Assembly: GCA_008828725.1 (NCBI GenBank)
Contig: MEHQ01003769.1
Coordinates: 35,281-99,280 of the forward strand
DNA: 64,000 bases
Direction of reading: 5' to 3'
Source: Saccharina japonica
Lineage: Eukaryota > Sar > Phaeophyceae > Laminariales > Laminariaceae
A program made the position numbers and the translations under genes. The notes beneath the pieces were generated by a model. That model ran no database searches. It was not told where the DNA came from and worked only from the letters and a program-made list of their open reading frames with translations. Of the stretch, positions 48,501 through 57,680 are shown piece by piece; within the stretch, counting starts at the first letter, position 1, and every line of letters starts with the position of its first letter.

Positions 48501-51500
48501 CAGCGCAAAGCCAATCAACACAAGCAACGTGACTTAACAACGAGAACACCTGCCCAAAACAGGGCAAAACCTGGCAAAATGGGATACCTCTGTGTGCGTG
48601 TGTCCCGCCCTGCTTAACCTTACGTCCGTCAAGAAGTGAATTCCCGGTATCAATGTCAGAGTAGCCATGTCCACCGCCGTATAAACAACGCCTGCATCTC
48701 TCTACAGCAAAAGTGAGTTTCCGGTGTTAATATTATTGTAACCGTCGACTCGCGTGCTACGATAGAGGTATACCTTTTTTTGGCTGATTTCGTTTCGGAA
48801 GGACGGGGGTTCCTTAGCCCAAAATCGGCGGAATATCCTATTCTTGTGTTGCAGAATGGTTCAGCTTGAACTTAGGGCCCATATTAACGAATACAAAATA
48901 AATTCAATTTGGAAAAAACAAAATTCAAAATTCGCTTTTCATTGGTCAACACACGCACCAGCACCAAGGATTTTTAGGATCTTGGGGGTATAATCTTGGG
49001 GTGGTGGTGCGGGTTCTGACCAATGAAAAGCGGGTTTGATTTTTTTTTTGTCCAAATTGAATTTTTGTTTTCTTCGTTAAAACGGGCCCTTAGGGCCCGT
49101 ATTAACGAAGACAGCAAAAATTCAATTTGGAAAATAAAATCCTATTTGAATGTGATTTCGCAAAAAAAAAGTGGTTTGCGTCCTATGGGGAATAGTGTGA
49201 ATTGCTCGTTCAAATATTTATGAAATCGAAAAACGCAGCATGCGTCACAGCGCCCAGGTGAAAAAAATCGACGAGAGGAGACGAGAGGGAAAGCATGCGT
49301 CGACGCGTGCGCGCCGCCGCCAGCATACTTTTGCTTTTGACCGCCCAGGCTAGGAAGCTATCGCTCTCAGGGTCTCCTGGGTGGGCGTAGGGATCCCTGG
49401 AACGCCACGGGCGAGACAGGGGCGGCGATTGTGTTATCGAAGTCTTGAGCGTATCATGCTGTTTTTGGGTCGATCGCTCGGTTTTTGATCGGGTTGGAGC
49501 ATCGAGCTGGTTGAAAAGTTGGGATTGCGACCGCCATGATTGGTTTTGAGGCGCCACCGCCGGGGTACGCTGTGCTATTGTCTATACGCGTGGGCGCGGC
49601 TGTTGTCCCGGTGGCCTCGGGTTGTGGTTCACGTGTTGTCGCCTCGGTCGTGGTCATCGATGCCACCAAGAAATGACCAGATTGTACCGGGAGCGTTTGC
49701 CCACCGTGGACATGCCGGTCCAAGTCGGGCCAACTCCTCAATTTGATTTGAATTCTTTGGAAAAGAAGGTCCTGGGACCTTCTTGGTTTTTTCGTCCAAT
49801 TCAAATTGATTAGACCCCAAGATCCTAATCTTTGGATGCTGGTGCGTGTGTTGACCAATGAAAAGCGTATTTGAATATTTTTTTTTCCAAATTAATTTTT
49901 TGCTTCTTCGTTAAACGGGCCCTTAGGGCCCGTATTAACGAGTATAAAATAAATTCAATTTGGAAAAATAAAAATAAAAATTCGCTTTTCATTGGTCAAC
50001 ACACGCACCAGCACCAAAGATTAGGATCTTGGGGTATAGTCTTGGGTGGTGGTGCGGGTTCTGACCAATGAGAAGCGGATTTGTTTTGTTTTTTTTGCAA
50101 ATTGATTTTGTTTTTTCTTCGTTAAAACGGGCCCTTAGGCTGTGCGATTGATACATAGCACTTTTAGTTTTAAAGTCATTTTTTGAAAGTCATGTTTTCG
50201 GGTGAGGTATAGAGCTCCTATACTATAATCAAGTGACTGACCACCCTCAGAAAAAACATAGTGCACCTGCATGCAGGCTACCGTAGCATGCATCCGTGTC
50301 CAAACCTCGCTCCGTGTGCTCACCCCATCCGTGTAGGCGTTATCCGTCGTGCCGCTGTGTCCGGGGTAGGCCGGCCCCGCAGCCCCGAGGATAAGCAAGA
50401 CCAGCGCCAGGAAGAGGTTGAGGTAGGTCAGGTTCAGCAGGATGGTGCGCCTGGAGTCCCGCTTGTCCGGCCCGGGGTAGAGGGGGGACCCGCCCGGGGA
50501 CATGGGGCCCCCTCCGAAGTTCCCTGTTTCGCTGGCCCCGCTTTTTCCCCCGAGAAGACGGTCCGCGCTTCTGCTCGTGTTGTTATCACCGGGGGGGGGG
50601 GGGGGTTAGTGCGTGATGTTAATTGGTTAGATTGTGGTGACTGGTGATGTTTGTTGTTGTTGCTGTTGTTGTTATTATTGTCCTTGATATCGGACAGTGT
50701 ACAGCATGAAAGAGCTTCGACGCTGATCACTCAGAAACATTAACATCGCCCGAGAGAAGAAAACCAACGGAAAACCAAACGAGGGTACCTAGGAGCCTAT
50801 TGGACTACAGTAGTAGCCTATTGGAAATCAAACCGTAGCCTATTGGACTACAGCAGTAGCCTATTGGACTACAGCAGTAGCCTATTGGGCAACATAAGTA
50901 GCCTACTGGACTACAGTAGCCTGTTGGACTACAGTAGCCTATTGGGCTACAGTAGCCTATGGGACTACAGTAGTAGCTTCAAGATTGATTGATCACTGAT
51001 AAAGCACCCCACCACGAAATAAAAAACCCAAGATTAACAAAAAAGAGCCCTCTGCATACGAAGTACACTCCCTTCTGTAGACTTGCAGCTTCAGCTTTGT
51101 CCTACTTCGTTTGTGGTCCGTATATCATCGTGATATACGCCTAATTATATTTTCGGATTATCTACAAACTCGCCTTGGACTGAGCGGCTGCCAGTTCCCC
51201 GCCGGAGCCATGCCCGCCGCCGATGACACATTCAGCGAGGGTGGTCGCTTTCCAGGGGTTGGGCTACCTCTGCCTGCGCCGTTTGTCGATTGTGTCAAAA
51301 AAAGGTTGAGCGTAAGGGAAGCGAGAAGAGCGGGGTGCATTTAGAGGCAACAATACAGGGGTTCGCTTAAAGGAAATGTATGTATACGACGTATACGTAT
51401 TACGGGAGGCCATAGTGAACAGGAACAAATATTAGTGTTAACAATAGGTAAATACTCGTATATACTACTATAACTAACAAGCTAACAAACAAACAAACAC

Positions 51501-53903
51501 GCAGGTCGATTGTTTTGGTGGCTAACTCTCAGCGGCAAAAAGGGGTTCTAAGCTCATCACAACTCCACACATAAAATACCAGGTACAGGGGTCGCGTGTC
51601 AATGTCAAAGGTCTATTTATACTCTGGTGTAGTCCGTACGCAATGGTTGTTGTTGTTGTATCAGTGGTACACAACAGTACTGCCGTCGAAAAAACGGAAG
51701 CGAAAAACGGAAGCAAAAAACGGAAGCTGCTACATATTTTACCTCAGAAGCATGAATATAACGCAGAAAAACAAAAACGAAACACCCACGGGCGCCTAAA
51801 ATATACGTAGGGGTCCCTTTTAAGCTGGGTGGGGAGCTGGAGACCCTATACAGGTGGGGATTCCCCAATAAGGCGGTGTGGTTAAGGCGGTACCCCGATA
51901 CAAGGCGGTCAAGATCGCTTGTCGCGCTGAGGAATTGCACTCATAACCTGGAATGAATAAGGCGGCTTCCCTCTATAAGGCGGTATTATTTGCTTTGCCA
52001 GAGACACCACCGCCGTAGGGGGGGGGGGGTTCTGTACTAAGTAAGCTTTCCAAGATTTGCCGGGTTTGCATGCTGTACAGGCTATTGCAAGCTGTTGCAA
52101 GCCTTTTCAACCGTTTTCAAGCTAGGGCAAGATGTTGAGAGAGTTTTGCGAGCTTGTGCAAGCTTTGGCAAGCTCTTGGGAGCTTTCGGAAACTTTTAAA
52201 AACCTTTTCAAGTGTTTTGTAAGTTTTTGCAAGCTTTTGCAAGCTTTTGCAAGCTTTTGCAAGCTTTTGCAAGCTTTTGCAAGCTTTTGCAAGCTTTTGC
52301 AAGTTGTTTTTGCCAACTCCTGGTATGTGACAAGCTTTGCATGTTGTGTGAGCTTTGCAAGCTTTTGCCAATCTCTGTACGTTTTTGCTAGCTTTGCCAG
52401 TTATATAGCAAGCTTTGCAAGCCCGCCTTTGCAAGCTTTACAAGCTTTGCAAGCCGTATCGTACGTCGATAGCGCGTGCTCTTCATCCCATCCCATCCCA
52501 TCCCATCCCACCCCATCTCATCCCGCCCATCCCATCTCATCCGGCGAAGCTTCGTGTGTATTTGTGTGTTTCCATTTGCGTAGAAGAGGTTGACATATCA
52601 CCCCAACGCAGGACAATCGTGCCTCACCTGCCATGTTGTTGTTGCCCTGCGAGTCCTCCGCTTGTCGGTGTTCAGCTCCCTCTTCGGCAGCCCCTTGGTC
52701 GCTCTGGATCGATAGGAAACAAAAATCGTGATCGAACCGGTACACGAAAATAAATGAATTTATCGTACAAGTTATTAATAGTACCTCTCTGGGCGGGAAT
52801 ATGAAGACCATTTGTACATCAATATGAAGACCAAGCGGTCCTTGTATTCACGCCCAGAGTGGTATGATACAACACGCTAGCGATAGATAGAGCATAGAGC
52901 CGCACGATGACGCACAAAAACATCACCCTCAACGCCACTACTTACAGTGAGTCATACCAGGTATCACTTAGTATTTGTAATAATGTAAGTACTGTGCGTA
53001 ATGCGTAATGTGTCCCAAAAAACGTAGATACGTCAGACACGCTCATCAGGCGTACTTGTTCTATATTCCATATCGCGTCCCTCTTGTGTCAAAATTGACT
53101 AATGTCTCGAAAGGGTATGAACTAATTAAATCACACGATGACTACTATCATAATTGACCCAGAAACGTATTAAGACATCCCATCCCGATATTTCTCTTGC
53201 TATTCATCGTGTGCCTCGCACAAACGTGAAAAACAAGTAATTTCTTGGATTAGTATGGATGGATTAAAAGTGTCCAAAAACGAGACAATTGTCTGTCCCT
53301 CTATAGTAGAATAACAACGTACGGTGTTTGTGAGTTAAACCTACTGTACGATACAGTGGTTGATACTCACTTCCGGTAAGCTTCAGTCATGGTAAATCCC
53401 AGTAGTATATTCACGTTTCATCCGGCAAGATATTTCCGGGATATTTCCGGGATATTTACAGTCACTTATAGTGTGTGGAGGCAAATCGTGGTCCGCTCGT
53501 AGGTTCGGAACAACAAGAAAATCACCGAAAGGGACGCAGCCGCGCCGCTCGCCCGTTTTTGGTCCGTTTGGGTCCGGTTTGGGGTCAGGGTAAGGGTTAG
53601 GGTTAGGGTTAGGGTTGGGTCTACGCGCGTACCTTGACCCCACTAGGGAGTGCTTTCTAGCACGCAAACAACGAACGGCCCGACCCCTGGAAGATCTTAC
53701 CGGGACGATGTGTGAATAGTTCTCGGTAAATCTTCGGCGGGCCCATATATACTCTACACAGCACAAACAGCCCCCCCCCCGAAATTAAAGGCCTGACGAC
53801 CAGCGAAGGGTAGTCGGTATGCTGCATCTTCCTAAGGGTACGATTGCTGTGCTGGCTTTATCGTCTCACCTCGGGCAATCCGTCCTCCGGGGCCACGCGG
53901 GCG
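39505..53903 (-). CDS. Four-TM tetraspanin-like protein with C2H2 finger
   Basis: Ten exons join in phase: 53903-53870, 52703-52628, 51273-51174, 50570-50324, 46656-46495, 44592-44455, 43409-43333, 41863-41713, 40775-40518 and 39657-39505 (TGA). They give 464 aa from an upstream, unfound start. Numbered from the first complete codon, 1-110 is hydrophilic and Gly/Ser/Pro-rich. Membrane segments lie at about 112-135 (LNLFLALVLLILG), 181-200 (LVIGLVIWFTQPF), 215-235 and 281-304 (MIFLVFVSNSAMMIM). The second outer loop has CC at 243-244 and CC within VDDCCISDD. Residues 391-412 form a CX2CX12HX4H zinc finger (CPQCGAMF...HVERFH) after a Gly-rich linker. The 50503 ATG is an alternative start giving 372 aa. 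The intron after 51174 has an AAG|GCGAGT donor (GC-AG). Topology resembles tetraspanins, but the first loop is long, the second short, and no CCG motif is seen, so the family is uncertain. Confidence 0.72.
39830..40050 (-). repeat. R5 dispersed repeat
   Basis: Read on the minus strand, it runs from CTTGTGAGGCGG-complement sequence through TGCGACTCGCCCAACACC and GACCATA to ACATGAG and a C-rich run (39775-39838 on the plus strand is G-rich). Other copies are listed at 42050, 44815, 47325, 59375, 62118, 63480 and 63870. Confidence 0.65.
41010..41100 (+). repeat. Poly(G)-rich tract
   Basis: Several runs of 8-17 G separated by T, A or AGA. It lies in the intron between the TM4 and zinc-finger exons. 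On the sense (minus) strand this is a C-rich tract. Long homopolymers are prone to assembly error. Confidence 0.8.
41452..41592 (+). repeat. (GGTAAC)n hexanucleotide array
   Basis: About 23 units of GGTAAC, nearly perfect, with a few GGTAGC. It continues in degenerate form to about 41690. All frames are open because the unit contains no stop, so frames here encode runs such as VTVT, RYRY or PLPL. It lies about 120 bp downstream of the TM4 exon, within the intron. Confidence 0.9.
42050..42170 (-). repeat. R5 dispersed repeat, partial
   Basis: Plus-strand order GTACTCATGTCCGGCATGG, then CGTAGTCGTA and CCCTTGCATCCCTACA, preceded by a G run. Only the poly(C)-proximal part is conserved. Confidence 0.6.
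42350..42580 (+). repeat. CAA/CAG-rich region with internal duplication
   Basis: AACAACAACC and ACGACCTCGACTACAACAA occur twice (about 42403 and 42535). The surrounding imperfect trinucleotides make artefactual Thr- or Cys-rich frames. Intronic. Confidence 0.7.
43520..43760 (+). repeat. ATATCGA-rich palindromic region
   Basis: Many ATATCGA, TCGATA and CGATAT words over about 240 bp in the intron downstream of the exon at 43333-43409 on the plus axis. These are self-complementary and AT-rich. No element ends can be defined. Confidence 0.55.
43799..43888. repeat. Decayed M1-like element
   Basis: TAACCCATTAAGAACTG ... CAGTTCTTAAGGGGTTA, an inverted repeat with the spacer CCAAGTATTTCGTCCC. A related copy lies at 1860-1950. 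The ends are of M1 type but the centre has diverged. Confidence 0.55.
44640..44715 (-). repeat. R4 dispersed repeat, minus orientation
   Basis: The complement runs from CCGTCTCGAAAGGGATGCG to ATGAGTACGCCCCCC. It starts about 50 bp beyond the acceptor of the exon at 44455-44592. Confidence 0.7.
44815..45050 (-). repeat. R5 dispersed repeat, near full length
   Basis: On the plus strand: a G run, then CACTCATGTCACGAATGG, CGTAGTCGTACGAA, GCATCCCTACAATGCCGG, GGCAGGCATTACC, TGCATTTTACGAAGAACCGC and GCATATGGATGGTAGCG. About 235 bp. It shares its last 35 bases (minus strand) with R4. Confidence 0.7.
45286..45400. repeat. M5 palindromic MITE copy
   Basis: About 115 bp with ends TATTACGGAGGACCATAGTA and its near-complement (TACTATGCTCCCCCGTAATA). 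Inner words are AAAATAGGTAAATATATAGG and CCATAGGTCC. Other copies lie at 46694, 47648 (split), 51400, 57892 and 58690. Confidence 0.8.
45824..45909. repeat. Palindromic repeat, possible MITE
   Basis: Inverted arms TACCACTCTGTCTCTAAATA and GTGCTAATATTTCGGAACAG frame a 30-bp centre. A related inverted pair is at about 36554-36642 (CCCGAAATATAAGCAC / GCTTATGTTTCGGG). Confidence 0.55.
46230..46370 (+). repeat. A/G purine tract
   Basis: About 140 bp of almost pure purine (AAAAAAGGAA, AGAGAAAAAGG and similar), giving Lys-rich frames on one strand and Phe-rich frames on the other. On the sense strand it is a long pyrimidine tract in the intron downstream of the exon 46495-46656. Confidence 0.85.
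46694..46818. repeat. M5 MITE copy, inverted
   Basis: Left end TATTACAGGGGGGCATAGTA, right end TTTACTATGCCCTCCCCG. It carries the inner blocks in the reverse order to 45286-45400. Confidence 0.75.
47228..47310 (+). repeat. R4 dispersed repeat
   Basis: CCGTCACGGAAGGGATGCA ... AGCAACAAATGAAGTAC, followed by a C-rich run with interruptions. An inverse R5 copy begins within 20 bases. Confidence 0.65.
47325..47490 (+). repeat. R5 dispersed repeat
   Basis: Plus orientation: GATGCAGCTCACCC, ATGCGACTCGCCCAACACC, GTGCTCCGTCCCGGCATT, CATACGACTACGG and ACATGAGTACCCC, then C-rich. It lies directly after an R4 copy in the same orientation. Confidence 0.7.
47648..48121. repeat. M5 MITE split by a SINE
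   Basis: The left half (47648 to about 47730: GGAGGACCATAGTGAATAGG ... TTTTTGTGTTCACC) and the right half (about 48084-48121: TATAGGTCC ... CCCCCCGTAATA) are the two parts of one M5 element. A SINE lies between them. Confidence 0.7.
47737..48081 (-). mobile_element. SINE copy 3, full length, inside M5
   Basis: The minus-strand head begins near 48081 (GTCGGTCGCCCCGATGGTC, B-box GAGTTCGAACC). The body continues to AAATGGGATGGAAAATAAT and an AT-rich tail at about 47720-47745. This is the most complete copy, about 345 bp. Confidence 0.75.
48872..50139. repeat. Three abutting M2 elements
   Basis: Copies at 48872-49092, 49091-49923 and 49922-50139 touch at GGGCCCTTAGGGCCCGT junctions, so adjacent copies share or merge their ends. 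The first and third are about 215 bp. The middle one carries about 650 bp extra between its arms (49150-49800). Outer ends lie within an M3 element. Confidence 0.75.
49150..49800 (-). other. Extra internal segment of a long M2 copy
   Basis: GC-richer than the M2 arms. Minus frames read EATTREPQPEATGTTAAPTR and, in another frame, DPYAHPGDPESDSFLAWAVK, both without a known domain. It is either the internal remnant of the parent transposon or captured host sequence. Confidence 0.4.
50785..50975 (+). repeat. Minisatellite, 19-22 bp unit
   Basis: About nine copies of AGCCTATTGGACTACAGTAGT with length variation and single-base changes, lying between the exons at 50324-50570 and 51174-51273. Confidence 0.85.
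51400..51475. repeat. M5 MITE, left half
   Basis: TATTACGGGAGGCCATAGTG ... ACAATAGGTAAATACTCG. The right half is missing. Confidence 0.6.
52065..52460 (+). repeat. Minisatellite of TTGCAAGCTT units
   Basis: A 10-bp unit TTTTGCAAGC is near perfect at 52215-52300 and degenerate on both sides for about 390 bp in all. The unit contains a HindIII site and is partly self-complementary. Intronic in the four-TM gene. Confidence 0.9.
52484..52545 (+). repeat. (CATCC)n microsatellite
   Basis: Units of CATCC/CATCCCAT over about 60 bp, directly following the TTGCAAGCTT minisatellite. Confidence 0.85.
53583..53620 (+). repeat. Interstitial telomere-like TTAGGG repeats
   Basis: AAGGGTTAGGGTTAGGG and two more degenerate units. 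A minus frame through it encodes PNPN and should not be taken as protein. Confidence 0.85.
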
Positions 53904-54063
53904 CTGGGAAAGGGACGAAGAGAAAACCACCGCCTCCCGCTGAATAAGCCGTTCAACCTTCCGAGATGAATGCTTTAGTCGGTCGGAGCACTGCCCTCAA
54001 GGCGGATGGCCTCTTGGACATGTGCCGCTATCGATCGCCTGATAAACAAGGCGCCCCCGTTTG

Positions 54064-54127
54064 TTTGGGGTTGGGTTGGGTTGGGTTGGGTTGGGTTGGG
54101 TTGGGTTGGGTTGGGCTGGGTTGGGTT
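54064..54127 (+). repeat. (TTGGG)n pentanucleotide array
   Basis: Twelve or thirteen units of TTGGG with one GCTGG variant. It is telomere-like in composition but with a different unit. It lies upstream of the first mapped exon of the four-TM gene. Confidence 0.9.
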
Positions 54128-54363
54128 TTATTTTATAATTTAGGTTCATTGTAGGTGGCGATCGAAACTCAGTGTAGGGGCGGCAGCCAAGCGAGTGTGT
54201 GTTGCCCGTCCCAGGTGACACTCGCGACACGGGGTAGGAGAGTCTGTCGGTGTTCACTGGTTTGTCTCGGGTATGTAGGTGTCGTCGGTAGCATCGTGTA
54301 AGGGTCGATCTTAACGATACGTACTCTTTCGTTTTATTTCCTGAAATTTCGGTGTTTACTAAA

Positions 54364-54820
54364 ATGGGTTCTTCAGTTGCCTCGCTAATAATCGTCCACC
54401 AGGCACAAAACCGCCACTACAGCAGCAGCGCTCTCGTTAACCATCCGTGTGGTGGTCCGACTGCGGTCGGCCTGGCTCGTAGGCAGGTATCGGTGCCTCG
54501 GAGAGTGGAATCCATCACCAACTCGTCGCGCTACGATGCCCAACGCTACAAAGGCTTGAGCTACAGCCCTTCGCGAGCTCGGTCGGTCGGGCACCTCGGT
54601 GCGGTCACTGGGTCAACTCGATGGTGAGAGCTCAAAAAAATATTGCGCCTTCTACGCTCGGCCATGGCCTGTAAAGGACCTTGGGGACAAGCCTGGCCAG
54701 CCTTGTGTGTTCGTGAGGGATGGCACGGCTAGCACGGTGGGGCTGCCCGATCCTCCTGACCCGGACCAGAAATTTACGGGAATACCAGAAAAACTTAGAG
54801 GTCAGTTTTTTCGGCGATGA
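54364..54820 (+). other. Hypothetical overlapping frames, possibly frameshifted
   Basis: ATG at 54364 opens MGSSVASLIIVHQAQNRH and runs 87 codons to 54627. A second frame from 54599 reads DLGDKPGQPCVFVRDG and GLPDPPDPDQKFTGIPEK to 54820. Both have normal protein composition and overlap by 29 bases, as one ancestral frame broken by an indel would. An AGGCAG|GTATCG inside the first could instead be a donor. I recognise no family. Confidence 0.25.
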
Positions 54821-54827
54821 AAAAAAC

Positions 54828-56290
54828 AGAAAAAAACCAAAAAAAAAACCCCAGAAACTTCTGAAAAACCCCGAAATTCACTCCTCGTTAAGATCGATTA
54901 TAAGTGGACGCACGCTTGCTCCTGCTATCGATACGTCATACCTGATGTGCACATGTCTAAAAGGTACCAGTGGTACTCCAGTACCAGCATATACTTCGAA
55001 GTGCGCGGTAGAATAGTGCCACTCGGTGCGTGGACCATCAGGGAAACTCTTCGTGGGAGATTGATACTGCAGTACCTCGTACAAGGCCGAAACCAAGAAG
55101 CTGTTCACGAAACATGACTACATATACGTACTCGTACAGTGGGGGGGGGTATCGGGTCAGGTGTTTTACATTTTTGGAACTGGGACGAGTACGAGTATAT
55201 TATGCATAATTCATATAGGTGTACGAGTACCGTACGATACGTAGAAAAAAGGTACTGGTGCAACCAGGTACACTGCTGTATCACCAGGTACGCATACCTC
55301 GTATCAATAGCACGTGGACCGGTAATTATGTCGGCATTTCAGTACGAAGTACACTTTGAGCACAAGCAATGCTGTGGGCAGTGTGTCGCCAGTGTTGAGG
55401 GCAACCTTTATGTGGCGGAGAGGTCTCCCGCACCATGCACTACGTACAGCAGTATGATATAACAACTCCCACCACCAAACGAGGCATTCGTACACACAAC
55501 AGCATCTCGTACATACTAACAGTAGTTTTGTAGTACAAGTAACAGGCATACAGCAGTATCATATACCATGGTACAGTAGTGCTTCCGTCAAAACGACAGC
55601 GCGGACATCAACATGATGCAGTATGTAATCGCTCCGGGCATCACAGAATACGTGTCTCCTCTTGTCATTGCCAGGGTCCATGCCATACCTTCGATGGTGA
55701 CGTCCACGGCGACTCCGCCCTTCTCTGGTCCGATATCTCTTGTGTTCCGGCTAGCTAAGACTGGTTGGGTCCGCGAGCTACCCCAGGCTTCGTGAGCACA
55801 GGAACCACAAGAAAAATCCAGCAGCCTGTGCGAGGTGTTGCTGAGAAGATTGCGGCGCCGCCCTCAATCTGTCTCCTCCGACCTCTCGTTCCCTTGACAG
55901 CTTTAGCGTCAGGTGTCCGCCACTCTTATGCTCCCAACTCCTGACTACTAGGAGATAAGACTGCAGTAGCAGGACACTAAGACGGCAGTAGGACGCCTTG
56001 GCCTGTTCGCCTCGCTGTGCTCGCCGCTCGACCACGCGCGCGGATTCGTCGAAAAAAGGAAAAATGCGAATATTGAAACCGTCAAAATCGAACTCCTAAA
56101 TTAAGGCTTTATCAAGCAGGGGTATATTTGGGACTAATTCACAAAACGTTACCCCCGTCCCCGGGTGGTGAGCCTGTAATTACGCCGCATCAAACATGAG
56201 CTGAGCTCGAGCTGCCAAGTCCTGCAGCTGCAGCAGCAACCTACCTTTCAGCCTCCTGGGTGGGAGCGACAACACAGCTTCTCTGTCCTG
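54828..56290. other. Unassigned stretch
   Basis: Rich in GTACGAGTAC- and CAGCAGTA-type words (54,950-55,600). A minus frame at about 55,850-55,585 reads RDIGPEKGGVAVDVTIEG and is free of stops for some 85 codons, but it has no start and I know no match. The plus frame opposite is also open. No gene call. Confidence 0.3.
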
Positions 56291-56419
56291 TGCTTGGTGC
56301 ATGCTACGATGGCGCGTACGTGGACGCTGTCTGGCCTCCTGTGCCTGGCGACGTGCCCGCTGACTGAGCCTTCAGCTGTCACTACTCCCCCCTCTGGTGT
56401 TCCATCTGTGGCTTCTCCC

Positions 56420-56540
56420 CGTCTTCACTCTTCTCCAGCATGGCTCACCTCCCCACACCTTCCGGCTCACTGCTGTCGCCAAAAGCGATGCTGCTCAGCG
56501 CGGGACCTCGGTTGCACTGCGTTGAAGCACGGCACTGGCC
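56420..56540 (-). other. Possible short exon, unrecognised
   Basis: On the minus strand, acceptor-like GCTTCAACGCAG is followed by a frame reading CNRGPALSSIAFGDSSEPEG and then a donor GGGGAG|GTGAGC at about 56440. The frame is short, and no partner was joined. It lies just 3' (minus sense) of the CAG tract. Confidence 0.2.
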
Positions 56541-56651
56541 GGAAGCGCCCACGGGAGGTATGCATGTTGCAGCATCGTAGCCCAACTGCGGGGTGGCTTG
56601 TTCCAGTCAGCGGCGAGCGCGGCTGGGGCGGTTGGGGTAGAGACGGGCATT

Positions 56652-56806
<155 letters not shown>

Positions 56807-57006
56807 GGCGATGGTCACGCGACGATGGGTCGGTGGGACAATGGGCAACTTGAGACAACGCTGCTGCTTGGTTTGGAGGGAGGTTGGGGCAGTACTGCTT
56901 TGCGTTGCCGTGCTGGTGACGACTCGGACAGGTGAGGAGCGTGGCGGGCACGGGCGCCCCCCTTGTGCGGCTTGTGGAGTGTGGGGTGTGTGTCTGTCGG
57001 TTGATG

Positions 57007-57235
57007 CAGCAGCAGCGATAGCAGTACGAGTAGCAGTAGCAGTACGAGTAGCAGTAGCAGCAGTAGCAGTAGTAGTAGCAGTAGCAGTAGCGGTAGCAGT
57101 AGCAGTACGAGTAGCAGTAGCAGCAGTAGCAGTAGCAGTAGCAGTAGCAGTAGCGGTAGCAGTAGCAGTAGCAGGAGCAGGAGCAGTAACAATAGCAGTA
57201 GCAGTAGCAATAGCAGCAGCAACAACAGCAAAATC
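57007..57235 (+). repeat. AGCAGT-rich microsatellite
   Basis: Imperfect AGCAGTAGCAGT repeats with GTACGAGTAGC interruptions, over about 230 bp. Minus frames become Leu runs. Confidence 0.85.
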
Positions 57236-57291
57236 AAACTCAATACGTTGCAGTACATATCAGTAGCAGTTGCAGCAGCAGCAGAAACAAT

Positions 57292-57332
57292 AATAACAGC
57301 AACAACACCACCACCACCACCACCACCACCAC

Positions 57333-57362
<30 letters not shown>
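57292..57362 (+). repeat. Compound AAC/ACC microsatellite
   Basis: AACAACACCACCACC followed by ACAACAACAACAAC, about 70 bp. Confidence 0.85.
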
Positions 57363-57363
<1 letters not shown>

Positions 57364-57496
57364 GGTTTACGCACACACCAGGTACAGCAGTACGTAGTTT
57401 TTGGCGATACAAAGCATGACCTACACCCTGCACCATTCATCGTCAAATCGCAGTTGTCGTCGTTGCAGTCCCCCAAGTAAGAGTGTATGGGCAGCG

Positions 57497-57606
57497 CTAA
57501 TCGCGATTCTTGAACTGCAGCAGTGATTGCAACCCAAACCATTGCGGTTCGGGCTTCGCGCCGTCCTCTGCCTCCGGCGGCTCCTGCGGAGGGCTGCTTA
57601 TATTTT
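57497..57606 (-). CDS. Candidate terminal exon, unrecognised
   Basis: A strong acceptor (CTACTTTGTGCTGTAG) at 57607 is followed by 110 bp ending in TAG. Entering in phase 1, it reads ISSPPQEPPEAEDGAKPEPQ, then WFGLQSLLQFKNRD. The acidic, Pro-rich tail is ordinary for a C-terminus. The SH3b-like exon at 59098-59292 lies upstream on the same strand but ends in phase 0, so at least one unseen exon would be needed to join them. Confidence 0.35.
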
Positions 57607-57680
57607 CTACAGCACAAAGTAGAGCATGGTGCCAAGCGGGAGGTCCGGGTGGGATCAGGGTGAGAGGTGGGGGTGGTGCT

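Larger units (their letters stand above)
48748..50292. repeat. M3 MITE split by an M2 array
   Basis: The left part 48748-48871 (CGCGTGCTACGATAGAGG ... CAGCTTGAACTT) and the right part 50140-50292 (TGTGCGATTGATACATAGCA ... CTACCGTAGCATGCATC) belong to one M3 copy. The 1.27 kb between them consists of M2-family sequence. Confidence 0.7.

Noticed and set aside
48259-48617. Two overlapping plus frames near 48.3-48.6 kb
   Set aside because: They lie in an intron of the four-TM gene, overlap each other in different frames, and have no recognisable domain or flanking splice sites.
53383-53766. A 127-codon minus frame containing PNPNPNP
   Set aside because: The repeat is the translation of interstitial TTAGGG sequence. 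The frame has no domain or splice support.
53583-54127. A chromosome end
   Set aside because: The TTAGGG and TTGGG runs are short and followed by ordinary sequence, and genes continue on both sides.
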